A stretch of 14,667 bases of DNA, from positions 1 to 14,667 of the forward strand of contig JAHRWG010000002.1 in the NCBI GenBank assembly GCA_019090295.1, in the 5' to 3' direction. Shown in pieces: positions 1 through 6,659 of this stretch; position 1 is the first letter of the stretch, and each line of letters starts with the position of its first letter. This stretch comes from Cycloclasticus sp. (GTDB lineage: Bacteria; Pseudomonadota; Gammaproteobacteria; Methylococcales; Cycloclasticaceae). The position numbers were made by a program, and so were the translations under genes. Below the pieces are notes generated by a model. It was not told the origin of the DNA and made no database searches. It saw nothing but the letters and a program-made list of their open reading frames with translations.

Positions 1-138
1 CCATCATCACTGATTAAGCGCTTTGCTGACCCGCAAGAAGTTGCGAATATGGTCGTTTATTTATGTAGTCCACTGGCATCAGCGACGACTGGCGCAGCTG
101 TTCGTGTGGATGGTGGGGTGGTTAGATCATGCGTTTAG
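1..138 (+). CDS. Short-chain dehydrogenase/reductase (SDR), C-terminal fragment
   Basis: This is the last 45 codons of a gene that enters from the left edge, read in frame 1 to a TAG at 136-138. The fragment has the usual C-terminal signature of classical SDR oxidoreductases: a DPQEVANMVVYLCSP stretch, then a Thr-Gly pair, then VRVDGGV close to the end. In this family that segment forms the last helix and strand around the NAD(P)-binding Rossmann fold and the subunit interface. The catalytic Ser-Tyr-Lys and the glycine-rich cofactor motif lie outside the window, so substrate and cofactor preference cannot be judged. The next gene begins 7 bases downstream, so this SDR, the small protein and the nitroreductase are probably cotranscribed. 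Family assignment is secure; function is not. Confidence 0.85.
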   Translation, partial: PSSLIKRFADPQEVANMVVYLCSPLASATTGAAVRVDGGVVRSCV

Positions 139-145
139 ATAAGCC

Positions 146-409
146 ATGAAAATACTTCTTCAAGCACCTAGCTTTTCCGCTGAGCAATCAAAAGAGCAGT
201 TCTTTGAAGCTGTTTATGACATTCCTGCCTATAAAAGCATTAAACCAATGGGGTCACACTTCTTATTAGAGGTGGATAATGAGTTAGAGAATGAGACCAT
301 ACCTAAAATATTTGCTTTGTTTGATGACTGGAATATTGATAAAAGCCCATTGGAAGCACTGAGCCAATTGGTCGGTATGGATTTTTCTCAAGGCTCAGTT
401 AAACAATAG
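146..409 (+). CDS. Small protein of unknown function (87 aa)
   Basis: I do not recognise this protein. It has 87 residues and is acidic in the middle, with an EVDNELENE run. It has no signal peptide, no membrane segment, no cysteine and no obvious catalytic motif. The composition looks like a small soluble alpha/beta domain. It begins 7 bases after the SDR stop and ends 8 bases before the nitroreductase start, so it is almost certainly translated from the same message as both. There is no strong Shine-Dalgarno sequence before ATG 146, so translation may depend on ribosomes finishing the SDR gene. The intact frame and tight packing between two recognisable genes argue that it is real. It might be an accessory protein of either oxidoreductase, but nothing in the sequence proves that. 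Confidence 0.7.
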   Translation: MKILLQAPSFSAEQSKEQFFEAVYDIPAYKSIKPMGSHFLLEVDNELENETIPKIFALFDDWNIDKSPLEALSQLVGMDFSQGSVKQ

Positions 410-417
410 GAAATATC

Positions 418-1155
418 ATGAATAAAACAACCCAGCTGCTTCGCTCGCACCGATCTATTCGTAAATTTAAAGATAAGCCGGTTAGCGATGAATTAATTAA
501 TGAAATTGTTTTATGCGCCCAAGCCGCGGCGACCTCCAGTAATATTCAGGCAACGACGATCATTCGGGTAAGAGATCAAGAAAAACGTGAGCGATTAGCT
601 GAGGCAGCTGGTGGCCAGACTTATGTGACAACAGCGGGTGCTTTTTTGGTGTTTTGTGCCGACTTAAACCGTTCAAAACTGGCGTGCCAGATGCAAGATG
701 GTGAGTTTAGCGAGGGAATGACAGAGCACTTTATTATTGCCACAGCAGATGTGGCATTGGCTGCACAAAATGCGGTTATTGCTGCGGAGTCTCTAGGCTT
801 GGGTATTTGTTATATTGGTGGCCTTCGTAATAAGCCACAAGAGGTGGCTGACTTGTTAGCCTTACCCGATCAAGTTTACCCCGTTTTTGGGCTGTGTATT
901 GGGTATGCGGATCAAGACCCTGAGGTAAAACCACGGTTACCGTTAGCAACAGTTTTAAAAGAAGATAGCTATCTAAACCCTGAAGATATTAGCGGTATTG
1001 AGACGTACGACGAGACCTTGCGAGAGTATTACCAATTGCGAACAGGCGGTAAGAAAGATAGTTGCTGGAGTGAGGAGATGAAAGCTCTCGTCGGTAAAGA
1101 ATCTCGCCCTCACATGCGTGAGTTTTTAGCTAAACGTGGTTTTTTAATGAAATAG
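418..1155 (+). CDS. NfsA-like FMN-dependent nitroreductase family oxidoreductase
   Basis: This 245-residue protein belongs to the nitroreductase fold family and matches the oxygen-insensitive NADPH nitroreductase/flavin reductase subgroup (NfsA-like, usually about 240 residues). Visible motifs are RSHRSIRKF at residues 9-17, which binds FMN phosphate in this family, SSNIQ at 40-44, a glycine-rich LGLGICYIGG at 126-135, and the PVFGLCIGYAD strand at 155-165 followed by KPRLP. The C-terminal extension (about 185-245) is typical of NfsA and not of the shorter NfsB type. Family members are cytoplasmic homodimers that transfer two electrons from NADPH through FMN to quinones, nitroaromatics or flavins; the physiological substrate here is unknown. 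A clear AGGAAAT ribosome site precedes ATG 418. It is the last gene of the leftmost cluster. Confidence 0.88.
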   Translation: MNKTTQLLRSHRSIRKFKDKPVSDELINEIVLCAQAAATSSNIQATTIIRVRDQEKRERLAEAAGGQTYVTTAGAFLVFCADLNRSKLACQMQDGEFSEGMTEHFIIATADVALAAQNAVIAAESLGLGICYIGGLRNKPQEVADLLALPDQVYPVFGLCIGYADQDPEVKPRLPLATVLKEDSYLNPEDISGIETYDETLREYYQLRTGGKKDSCWSEEMKALVGKESRPHMREFLAKRGFLMK

Positions 1156-1184
1156 TCAGCCATGGAGTAAGGTGCGCGTACTGC

Positions 1185-1206
1185 CTTCAAAGCTTTAACT
1201 TTGGGG
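1185..1206 (+). terminator. Possible weak hairpin between nitroreductase and efflux operon
   Basis: CTTCAAAG (1185-1192) can pair with CTTTGGGG (1199-1206) around a 6-base loop, giving eight base pairs of which two are G-U. No T tract follows, so an intrinsic terminator is doubtful. It could equally be a 5' leader structure of the adaptor gene or chance. It lies in the 100-base gap between the nitroreductase stop and the adaptor GTG start. Confidence 0.2.
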
Positions 1207-1241
1207 TGTAGAGGCTTATGGTATGGTTTAACAACTGTTGC

Positions 1242-1258
1242 AGGAAGGAGCGCATGTG
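1242..1258 (+). promoter_or_regulatory. Strong Shine-Dalgarno that sets a GTG start for the adaptor gene
   Basis: AGGAAGGAG at 1242-1250 lies 5 bases before GTG 1256-1258. The frame stays open further upstream to a TTG at 1238, but a start there would place the ribosome site inside the coding region. The ATG at 1254 overlaps the GTG but is followed directly by TGA, so it cannot be the start. GTG 1256 is the best supported start. Confidence 0.8.
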
Positions 1259-2392
1259 AACAAAAAAATTATTTGGTTGATAGTGGTCACGCTAATAATA
1301 GGGGCTACTTGGTTCTACAGCGGCCAGCAAGAAGCCGTTAATGTTCGTTTGGTTGCGGTTAACGAAGGACCGGTTGATTTCACCACGTCCAATACACGGG
1401 CAGGAACCATTAAAGCCTGTCAACGATCAAGGTTGTCGTTGCCAATGGGCGGTCAAATAGCCGAATTATTCGTCCGTGAAGGTGAGCATGTTAAAAAAGG
1501 TCAAATACTGATTCGACTTTGGAATAACGACCAAAAAGCGCGTTTAGCTGATGCTAAAGCAAAAGTGGCAATGGCACGGTCAGCGGTTATTGAAAGTTGC
1601 CGAATGGCCGCGTTAAACCAACGTGAACGTGAAAGGCTCTCTTCACTAGCGGCTAAGAAATTAGTGTCAGCTGAGCACTTAGATAGTGCTACCACAAAAG
1701 CCCTGGTCTCGATGGCGAGTTGCCACAAAGCAACGGCCAGCCAAAAAAGTATGCAAGCCTTAATGGACTTGCAGACAGCCATTTTAGAAAAAACAGAACT
1801 AACAGCACCCTTCTCAGGTGTTATTGCTGAAATTAATGGTGAGGTGGGGGAATATATTACCCCATCCCCCTCAGGTGTTGCTACACCACCCGCTGTGGAC
1901 CTGATCGCAGATGATTGCCTCTATGTGAGTGCACCAGTTGACGAGGTGGATGCTGCAAAAATAAAGAAAGGAATGCTGGTTAACGTTACCTTAGATGCTT
2001 TCAGGGGCGAAGCCTTTAATGGGCAAGTGATAAGAATAGCACCCTATGTTAAAGAGCTGGAAAAGCAAGCAAGAACAGTTGATGTCGATGTTAAGTTGCT
2101 TGATAAAGCGCAGCAACATAAATTATTGATTGGTTATAGTGCTGATATTGATGTCATTATTGAACAAAAAAAGGCAACACTCAGGCTGCCGACGGAAACC
2201 ATTATCGATGGTGACCACGTTTTAGTGTACGAGCCAAATAGTGGAACATTGGTGAGTAAAAAAATAACAATTGGCCTGAGTAATTGGCGTTTTAGTGAAA
2301 TTAAAGAAGGCCTATCGGAAGGTGATCAAGTGCTGCTGTCGTTAGATGTGGAAGGCGCTATTGATGGTGCGCTGGTAACGGTAGAGGAATGA
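1256..2392 (+). CDS. MacA/HlyD-type periplasmic adaptor subunit of ABC efflux pump
   Basis: From GTG 1256 this is a 378-residue membrane fusion protein. Residues about 4-20 form one N-terminal membrane anchor with a short cytoplasmic end. A lipoyl-like half motif (about 57-90, with GGQIAELFVREGEHVKKGQ) leads into an alpha-helical hairpin at about 92-180. The second lipoyl half is ELTAPFSGVIAEINGEVGEY (181-200). Beta-barrel and membrane-proximal domains follow to the C terminus. Such proteins link an inner-membrane transporter to an outer-membrane TolC-type channel; no channel gene is in the window. The stop overlaps the ATPase start by 4 bases (ATGA), so the partner is the MacB-like system downstream. 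It has four cysteines (55, 115, 156, 221), which is unusual for a periplasmic adaptor; 115 and 156 sit on opposite arms of the hairpin. The substrate is unknown. Confidence 0.87.
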   Translation: MNKKIIWLIVVTLIIGATWFYSGQQEAVNVRLVAVNEGPVDFTTSNTRAGTIKACQRSRLSLPMGGQIAELFVREGEHVKKGQILIRLWNNDQKARLADAKAKVAMARSAVIESCRMAALNQRERERLSSLAAKKLVSAEHLDSATTKALVSMASCHKATASQKSMQALMDLQTAILEKTELTAPFSGVIAEINGEVGEYITPSPSGVATPPAVDLIADDCLYVSAPVDEVDAAKIKKGMLVNVTLDAFRGEAFNGQVIRIAPYVKELEKQARTVDVDVKLLDKAQQHKLLIGYSADIDVIIEQKKATLRLPTETIIDGDHVLVYEPNSGTLVSKKITIGLSNWRFSEIKEGLSEGDQVLLSLDVEGAIDGALVTVEE

Positions 2393-3063
2393 TAGAGCTT
2401 CGCCATTTACAGAAGGATTTTAAAGTTGGCGGGGACACGGTTCATGCCCTAGATGACGTGTCACTGGATATTCTCAGTGGCGAATACGTGTCCATTATGG
2501 GGCCGTCTGGCTCTGGAAAATCAACGCTAATGAATATTTTAGGCTTATTGGATAGAGAAAGCACAGGCGAATACCGTCTGAATGGCCAGAATGTTTCTGT
2601 GTTAAATGACGTTGAAAGAACACGCGTTAGGCGTGAAAATATTGGGTTTGTATTTCAGTCATATCACCTTATTCCGCGCTTAACAGCGAGAGAAAATATC
2701 GAACTGCCTATGTTGTTAGCAGGTATTTCACCTAAAGAGCGTCGAATAAAGTTGGATGCTGTTTTACAGAAGCTTTCGTTAGTTGATCGAGCGCACCATA
2801 GCCCAAATCAATTGTCAGGTGGGCAACGGCAACGTGTGGCAATAGGCCGAGCGATCGTGATGAAACCAAGTATTTTATTGGCAGATGAACCCACAGGAAA
2901 TCTTGACTCTAAATCGGGGTCAGACGTGACGCACCTGTTAGAGTCGCTAAACGAAGAAGGCATCACATTAATTGTTGTCACGCATGATCAGGCGATGGGA
3001 AATAGAGCGCCTCGCCAGTTGAATATGCTTGATGGGCGTATCAACGATGAGATTAAGGTGTAA
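2389..3063 (+). CDS. MacB/LolD-type ABC transporter ATP-binding protein
   Basis: This 224-residue cytoplasmic ATPase has all the landmarks of an active ABC subunit. They are Walker A GPSGSGKST (38-46), Q-loop glutamine 90, signature LSGGQRQR (142-149), Walker B ILLADE with catalytic Glu167, D-loop NLDS (171-174) and switch His199. Length and sequence fit the MacB/LolD/FtsE group, which powers extraction or export from the periplasmic side and not classical uptake. Unlike E. coli MacB, the ATPase is not fused to its permease; two separate permease genes follow. It starts at ATG 2389, overlapping the adaptor stop by 4 bases, and ends 5 bases before permease 1. The presence of the adaptor argues for efflux and against lipoprotein release (Lol), although the ATPase alone would not separate the two. 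Confidence 0.93.
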   Translation: MIELRHLQKDFKVGGDTVHALDDVSLDILSGEYVSIMGPSGSGKSTLMNILGLLDRESTGEYRLNGQNVSVLNDVERTRVRRENIGFVFQSYHLIPRLTARENIELPMLLAGISPKERRIKLDAVLQKLSLVDRAHHSPNQLSGGQRQRVAIGRAIVMKPSILLADEPTGNLDSKSGSDVTHLLESLNEEGITLIVVTHDQAMGNRAPRQLNMLDGRINDEIKV

Positions 3064-3068
3064 AAACC

Positions 3069-4289
3069 GTGCGCTGGCTTGATTTTTTAAGGTTTATTGG
3101 CCAGGTTTTGAATCGCCATCGATTTCGCACGCTGATGTTATGGCTTGCTATCGCCATTGGTGTTGTAGCGGTTAATTTATTAACTGCATTAGGCGAAGGA
3201 GCAAAAGTCTTCGTGCTTAATGAGGTTAATTTGCTCGGGCGTAAAACATTAATTGTTTTGCCAGGCAAAAAAGAAACAACTGGCGGCATGCCACCTCTCA
3301 GCGGCCAATCACCTCGGTCACTGACCATTAAGGATGCTCAGGCTATATCACGGTTATCAGCGGTTAAGGCGGTTGCTCCATTGGTGCTGGGAAATATTGA
3401 AGTGTCTTATGCAGGTAAGTTACGAGAAGTGATCTTACTGGGCACCACACCGAGTTTTTTCTTAATGCGAAATTTGGAGGTCTCGCAGGGCAAGGTATGG
3501 GCTAATGTGGACATGCAAAAAGGTGAAGCGGTCTGCTTAATTGGCCACCAACTACGTCACGAGTTATTTAAATCTAGCCCAGCACTCGGTGAGTGGGTCC
3601 GTGCAGGTGATCGTCGATTTAGAGTGATAGGCGTTTTAAAAGAGACGGAGACCAGCTTTGGTTTTGATATGGCAGATGTGATGATCGTTCCTATAGCGAG
3701 TGCACAAAGTCTATTTAATGTTGATGGCCTGTTTCGAATTTTCATTGAAGTGAAATACTTTAGCCAGCTAGTAATGGCTAAACAAAAAATAACAGCCTTG
3801 TTGAAAAAGCGGCATGAAGGTGAAGAAGATGTGACGGTTATTTCTCAAGATGCCATGTTGTCTTCAGTTCAGGGTCTATTGGATATTTTGACCATCGCAG
3901 TTGCTGGCATTGCCTCAATTAGTATGCTGGTGGCGGGTGTTTTGATTATGAATATGATGATTATTACTGTTTCGCAGAGAACAAAAGAAATTGGCCTATT
4001 AAAGGCACTTGGAGCAACCGCGGGAACAGTTCGTTTACTTTTTTTATGTGAGGCTGGGTTGATTTCTTTATTGGCCTCTTTGTCAGGCCTAGTTATTAGC
4101 TATGCTGTCTTGCTAGTAGCTAATACATACATTGATACCCTTCAATTTTATTCACCGTGGTGGGCTCAACTAAGTTCATTATTGTTAGCCATGAGTTTCT
4201 CTTTATTATTTGCTTGGTTACCCGCGCGACGTGCTGCTTCAATGGCACCTGTAGATGCATTGCAAGGCCAGCAGAAAAGAGGCCAATAA
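3069..4289 (+). CDS. MacB/FtsX-type ABC transporter permease 1
   Basis: This 406-residue inner-membrane permease has the MacB topology: a membrane helix at about 20-41, a large periplasmic core domain at about 43-270, then three C-terminal helices at about 273-298, 323-352 and 366-386. After helix 2, QRTKEIGLLKALGAT (303-317) is the conserved cytoplasmic segment that contacts the ATPase in FtsX-domain permeases. PARRAASMAPVDAL near the C terminus is also typical. The start is GTG 3069, with a weak AAGGTG site upstream. The start is supported because the N terminus then aligns with permease 2 (HRFRTLMLWLAIAIGV against HRSRTLLTAVGIAIGI). Its stop overlaps the next start by one base (TAATG). With permease 2 it probably makes a heterodimeric mechanotransmission pump that is coupled to the adaptor. 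Confidence 0.88.
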   Translation: MRWLDFLRFIGQVLNRHRFRTLMLWLAIAIGVVAVNLLTALGEGAKVFVLNEVNLLGRKTLIVLPGKKETTGGMPPLSGQSPRSLTIKDAQAISRLSAVKAVAPLVLGNIEVSYAGKLREVILLGTTPSFFLMRNLEVSQGKVWANVDMQKGEAVCLIGHQLRHELFKSSPALGEWVRAGDRRFRVIGVLKETETSFGFDMADVMIVPIASAQSLFNVDGLFRIFIEVKYFSQLVMAKQKITALLKKRHEGEEDVTVISQDAMLSSVQGLLDILTIAVAGIASISMLVAGVLIMNMMIITVSQRTKEIGLLKALGATAGTVRLLFLCEAGLISLLASLSGLVISYAVLLVANTYIDTLQFYSPWWAQLSSLLLAMSFSLLFAWLPARRAASMAPVDALQGQQKRGQ

Positions 4290-5482
4290 TGAGTTTATAT
4301 GAGAGTCTAAAGTGGGTATTAGCCGCGGTTATTAGCCACCGTTCCCGAACACTGTTAACAGCGGTAGGAATCGCCATTGGCATTATGTCGGTGACGCTTT
4401 TAATGGCGATAGGTGAGGGTGTTCAGCAATATGTGCTGAACAGTTTTTCGCAATTTGGTGCGCGGATTATAGCCATTAATCCCGGCCTTAAAGAAACCCA
4501 TGGGGTAGGTAGTTTGATAGCAACCGTTAGGCCCTTAACAATTGATGATGCAGTAGCATTAAAACATATACCTGGGGTGGACTTGGTGGTGCCGGTGGTG
4601 CAAGGCTCTGGTGCGGTGAAATATCAAAATAGGCAACGAAGTGGGATGATTTTAGGGGTAGGGCCAGACATGAGTGAGGCCTGGGGCTTTAAATTAGCGC
4701 AAGGCGCATTTTTTTCCGGAGGTATGGACGCAGCACACTCAACAGCTGTGCTGGGCTACACCATGCGTAAAGAACTCTTTGGTGAGGACAACTCATTGGG
4801 GCAACATATTCGCGTGGGTGGGCAGCGGTTTAGGGTTATTGGTTCGATTGAGAAAAAAGGTCAAATGCTAGGGATCGATATGGACGATGTGATTTATATT
4901 GGAGCATCTAAAGGTTTGCAGTTATTCAATAGAGAGTCACTGATGGAAATAGATGTTACCTTCACAGAAAACACCCGCTTGGGCGATATCGAAAAGCGTA
5001 TCGAAGGGATGATTAATGACCGTCACGGTCGCTTAGATGTGACCCTGACGTCTCAAGATGACATGCTAGTATCCATGAATAAAATACTGTCCATCTTAAA
5101 AGTATCAGTGGCAGCCCTAGGGGGCATTTCGCTATTAGTCGGCTCGGTTGGCATACTGGCTATTATGATAACAACCGTGAGAGAACGTACAGCAGAAATT
5201 GGCCTACTACGTGCCATTGGTGCAGAAAAGGGCCTTATCCGTTGGCTCTTTTTAGGGGAAGCGATAGTCTTAGCGATGATGGGGGGGGTATTGGGCTTGT
5301 TACTTCTATTGTTTATTACCTTTGTGCTGCATATTTTTATCCCTCAACTACCGATCACGATTAACATTTATTTTATGCTGTTAGCGATGCTTATTTCGGC
5401 CATTATAGGCTTAATATCGGGGGTGGCTCCGGCTGAAAGGGCGGCTAACTTAGACCCTATTCAAGCCTTACATGAGGAATGA
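4289..5482 (+). CDS. MacB/FtsX-type ABC transporter permease 2
   Basis: This is the second permease of the operon, 397 residues from ATG 4289. The start overlaps the previous stop as TAATG and has AGAGG about 8 bases upstream. The frame is open further upstream to 4157, but that extension lies inside permease 1 and would add a non-homologous stretch. Layout matches permease 1: helix 1 at about 22-42, a periplasmic MacB-type core at about 45-265, then helices at about 268-295, 318-350 and 357-380. The coupling segment RERTAEIGLLRAIGAE is at 298-312, and APAERAANLDPIQAL is near the end. The two permeases are clear paralogues but diverged, suggesting heterodimer specialisation. A run of eight G at 5281-5288 falls in codons 331-334, inside the third helix, and could be slippage prone. 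The stop is one base from the stop of the opposing operon. Confidence 0.9.
   Translation: MSLYESLKWVLAAVISHRSRTLLTAVGIAIGIMSVTLLMAIGEGVQQYVLNSFSQFGARIIAINPGLKETHGVGSLIATVRPLTIDDAVALKHIPGVDLVVPVVQGSGAVKYQNRQRSGMILGVGPDMSEAWGFKLAQGAFFSGGMDAAHSTAVLGYTMRKELFGEDNSLGQHIRVGGQRFRVIGSIEKKGQMLGIDMDDVIYIGASKGLQLFNRESLMEIDVTFTENTRLGDIEKRIEGMINDRHGRLDVTLTSQDDMLVSMNKILSILKVSVAALGGISLLVGSVGILAIMITTVRERTAEIGLLRAIGAEKGLIRWLFLGEAIVLAMMGGVLGLLLLLFITFVLHIFIPQLPITINIYFMLLAMLISAIIGLISGVAPAERAANLDPIQALHEE
5281..5288 (+). repeat. Homopolymeric G8 tract in permease 2
   Basis: Eight consecutive G residues span codons 331-334 (Met, Gly, Gly, Val). This is the longest G or C run I found in the window, whose base composition makes it unexpected. 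Gain or loss of one G shifts the frame, and stop codons follow in both alternative frames before the fourth membrane helix is complete, so any slippage would inactivate the permease. Confidence 0.85.
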
Positions 5483-5483
5483 T

Positions 5484-6659
5484 CTAGGCCGTTTTTTGCA
5501 TACCCTTAAGGCGAGTTGCTAAGATCACGATAGTAAGAGCCAATATAATATATAAGGGGTACAAGTTCTGCCAAACGAGCTGTTCACCGATTAAATAGCC
5601 AACCAGTGGTGGGCCGAACAAAATGCCTGGACCCTGACCGGTGATGACAATGCCCATAATACGACCAATATGCATAGGCTTTTCAGCAAGTCGAGGGCTT
5701 TGAGCAAAAATAGCGGTCGGAATCATACCGAGTACTAGCCCATAGGTGGCCAATAAACCTAGGCCAATAATATTGGGGTAGTCCGTGTGGAACAATAGGC
5801 TGATTAAGATAAACAACATAATAGCTGGGTAAACCATTAGTTGGTAAGGGGTAATGCCTTTATGAATAAGAAATCCGCTCAGCAAGTTTCCAGGAATAAT
5901 AAAGGCCGGTAATATGGTTGTAATCAGTAACGCAGTTGCCGAATCCACGTGGTACACCTTAACAAGGTAGGCTGGAAAATAGGTGATTAAACTAAAAAAT
6001 GATGCCGTGAAGCAGGCGAAAATAGTGCCCATAAGAATGGCGCTAAGCAGGACTGACCGGCTGGGCTTGTCATTGGGTTGTCTAATAGCTTGCCGGGAAG
6101 GGTCAGTTAACCGAGTAGACAGCAATAAAAGAGGTAATGCAATTAACGCAGCTCCACCCCATAACCAGCGCCAACTGAGTGAGGTAATGACTAAAGGGGC
6201 GAACAAAAAAACCAAGACGCTGCCCACTGGCATCCATAAGGCCCAAACTCCCATGGTTAAACCTAAATCAGATGGTTTAGATAAGTGTGAAATCAGTGTA
6301 GGGGCTGATACTGAGACTAAAATAATCGCAATGCCTTCAATAACACGACTAATGACTAATTCATTGGGTGTATGAATAAATAAGCTAAAACTAGCAGAAA
6401 ATATAATGAGGCCTAGTGCAATTTGAAGGACGGTCTTGGGGCCTAACCGTTGTGATAACGAGCCAGCAAATAATCCGAGTAAAACAGTCGCGAGTGCAGC
6501 AGACGACATAATCCAGCCAACTTGGATCATGCTAAGGGTCATTTCTTTTTGTATTTCAAGCAGAGCAGGGCTGGCTTTAGTAACCGTAATCGCTGCGGCA
6601 ACCCCAGTAAAAAAGCTAAACCAAATGCCTAGCCAGTGTGTTTGTTTGATGGGCGTCAT
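5484..6659 (-). CDS. MFS permease (CynX/NimT-like appearance), third gene of transporter operon
   Basis: This 391-residue protein is a 12-helix major facilitator permease. The N-terminal half carries a loop 2-3 motif resembling MFS motif A (GLFAGSLSQRLGPK, about 62-75) and an ISRVIEGIAI segment in helix 4. A hydrophilic central loop with DPSRQAIRQPNDKPSRS (about 186-202) separates the halves. The sequence resembles the cyanate/nitroimidazole transporter branch (CynX/NimT-like), but by eye that subfamily label is tentative, and direction and substrate are not determinable. It starts at ATG 6659, overlapping the AEC stop by 4 bases (ATGA on the minus strand), so translation is coupled. Its TAG stop lies one base from the end of permease 2 on the other strand, leaving no room for a dedicated terminator. 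Confidence 0.85.
   Translation of the reverse strand: MTPIKQTHWLGIWFSFFTGVAAAITVTKASPALLEIQKEMTLSMIQVGWIMSSAALATVLLGLFAGSLSQRLGPKTVLQIALGLIIFSASFSLFIHTPNELVISRVIEGIAIILVSVSAPTLISHLSKPSDLGLTMGVWALWMPVGSVLVFLFAPLVITSLSWRWLWGGAALIALPLLLLSTRLTDPSRQAIRQPNDKPSRSVLLSAILMGTIFACFTASFFSLITYFPAYLVKVYHVDSATALLITTILPAFIIPGNLLSGFLIHKGITPYQLMVYPAIMLFILISLLFHTDYPNIIGLGLLATYGLVLGMIPTAIFAQSPRLAEKPMHIGRIMGIVITGQGPGILFGPPLVGYLIGEQLVWQNLYPLYIILALTIVILATRLKGMQKTA

Noticed and set aside
1254..1259. ATGTGA minimal start-stop overlapping the adaptor GTG.
   Set aside because: It encodes no peptide and probably arises by chance from the bases around the GTG start; a regulatory role cannot be supported.
2166..2173. A AAA AAG slippery heptamer in the zero frame of the adaptor gene, the same heptamer used in dnaX frameshifting.
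   Set aside because: The -1 frame stops after about 13 codons and would give only a truncated adaptor. I see no upstream Shine-Dalgarno-like stimulator and only a weak downstream hairpin. A7 runs also occur elsewhere in the window.
4157..4288. 44-codon N-terminal extension of permease 2.
   Set aside because: It overlaps the end of permease 1; the coupled TAATG start at 4289 has a ribosome site and aligns with the N terminus of permease 1.
5983..6375. Plus-strand open frame of 130 codons antisense to the third transporter gene.
   Set aside because: The product is lysine-rich and low in recognisable structure, as expected for the complement of membrane helices; no ribosome site.
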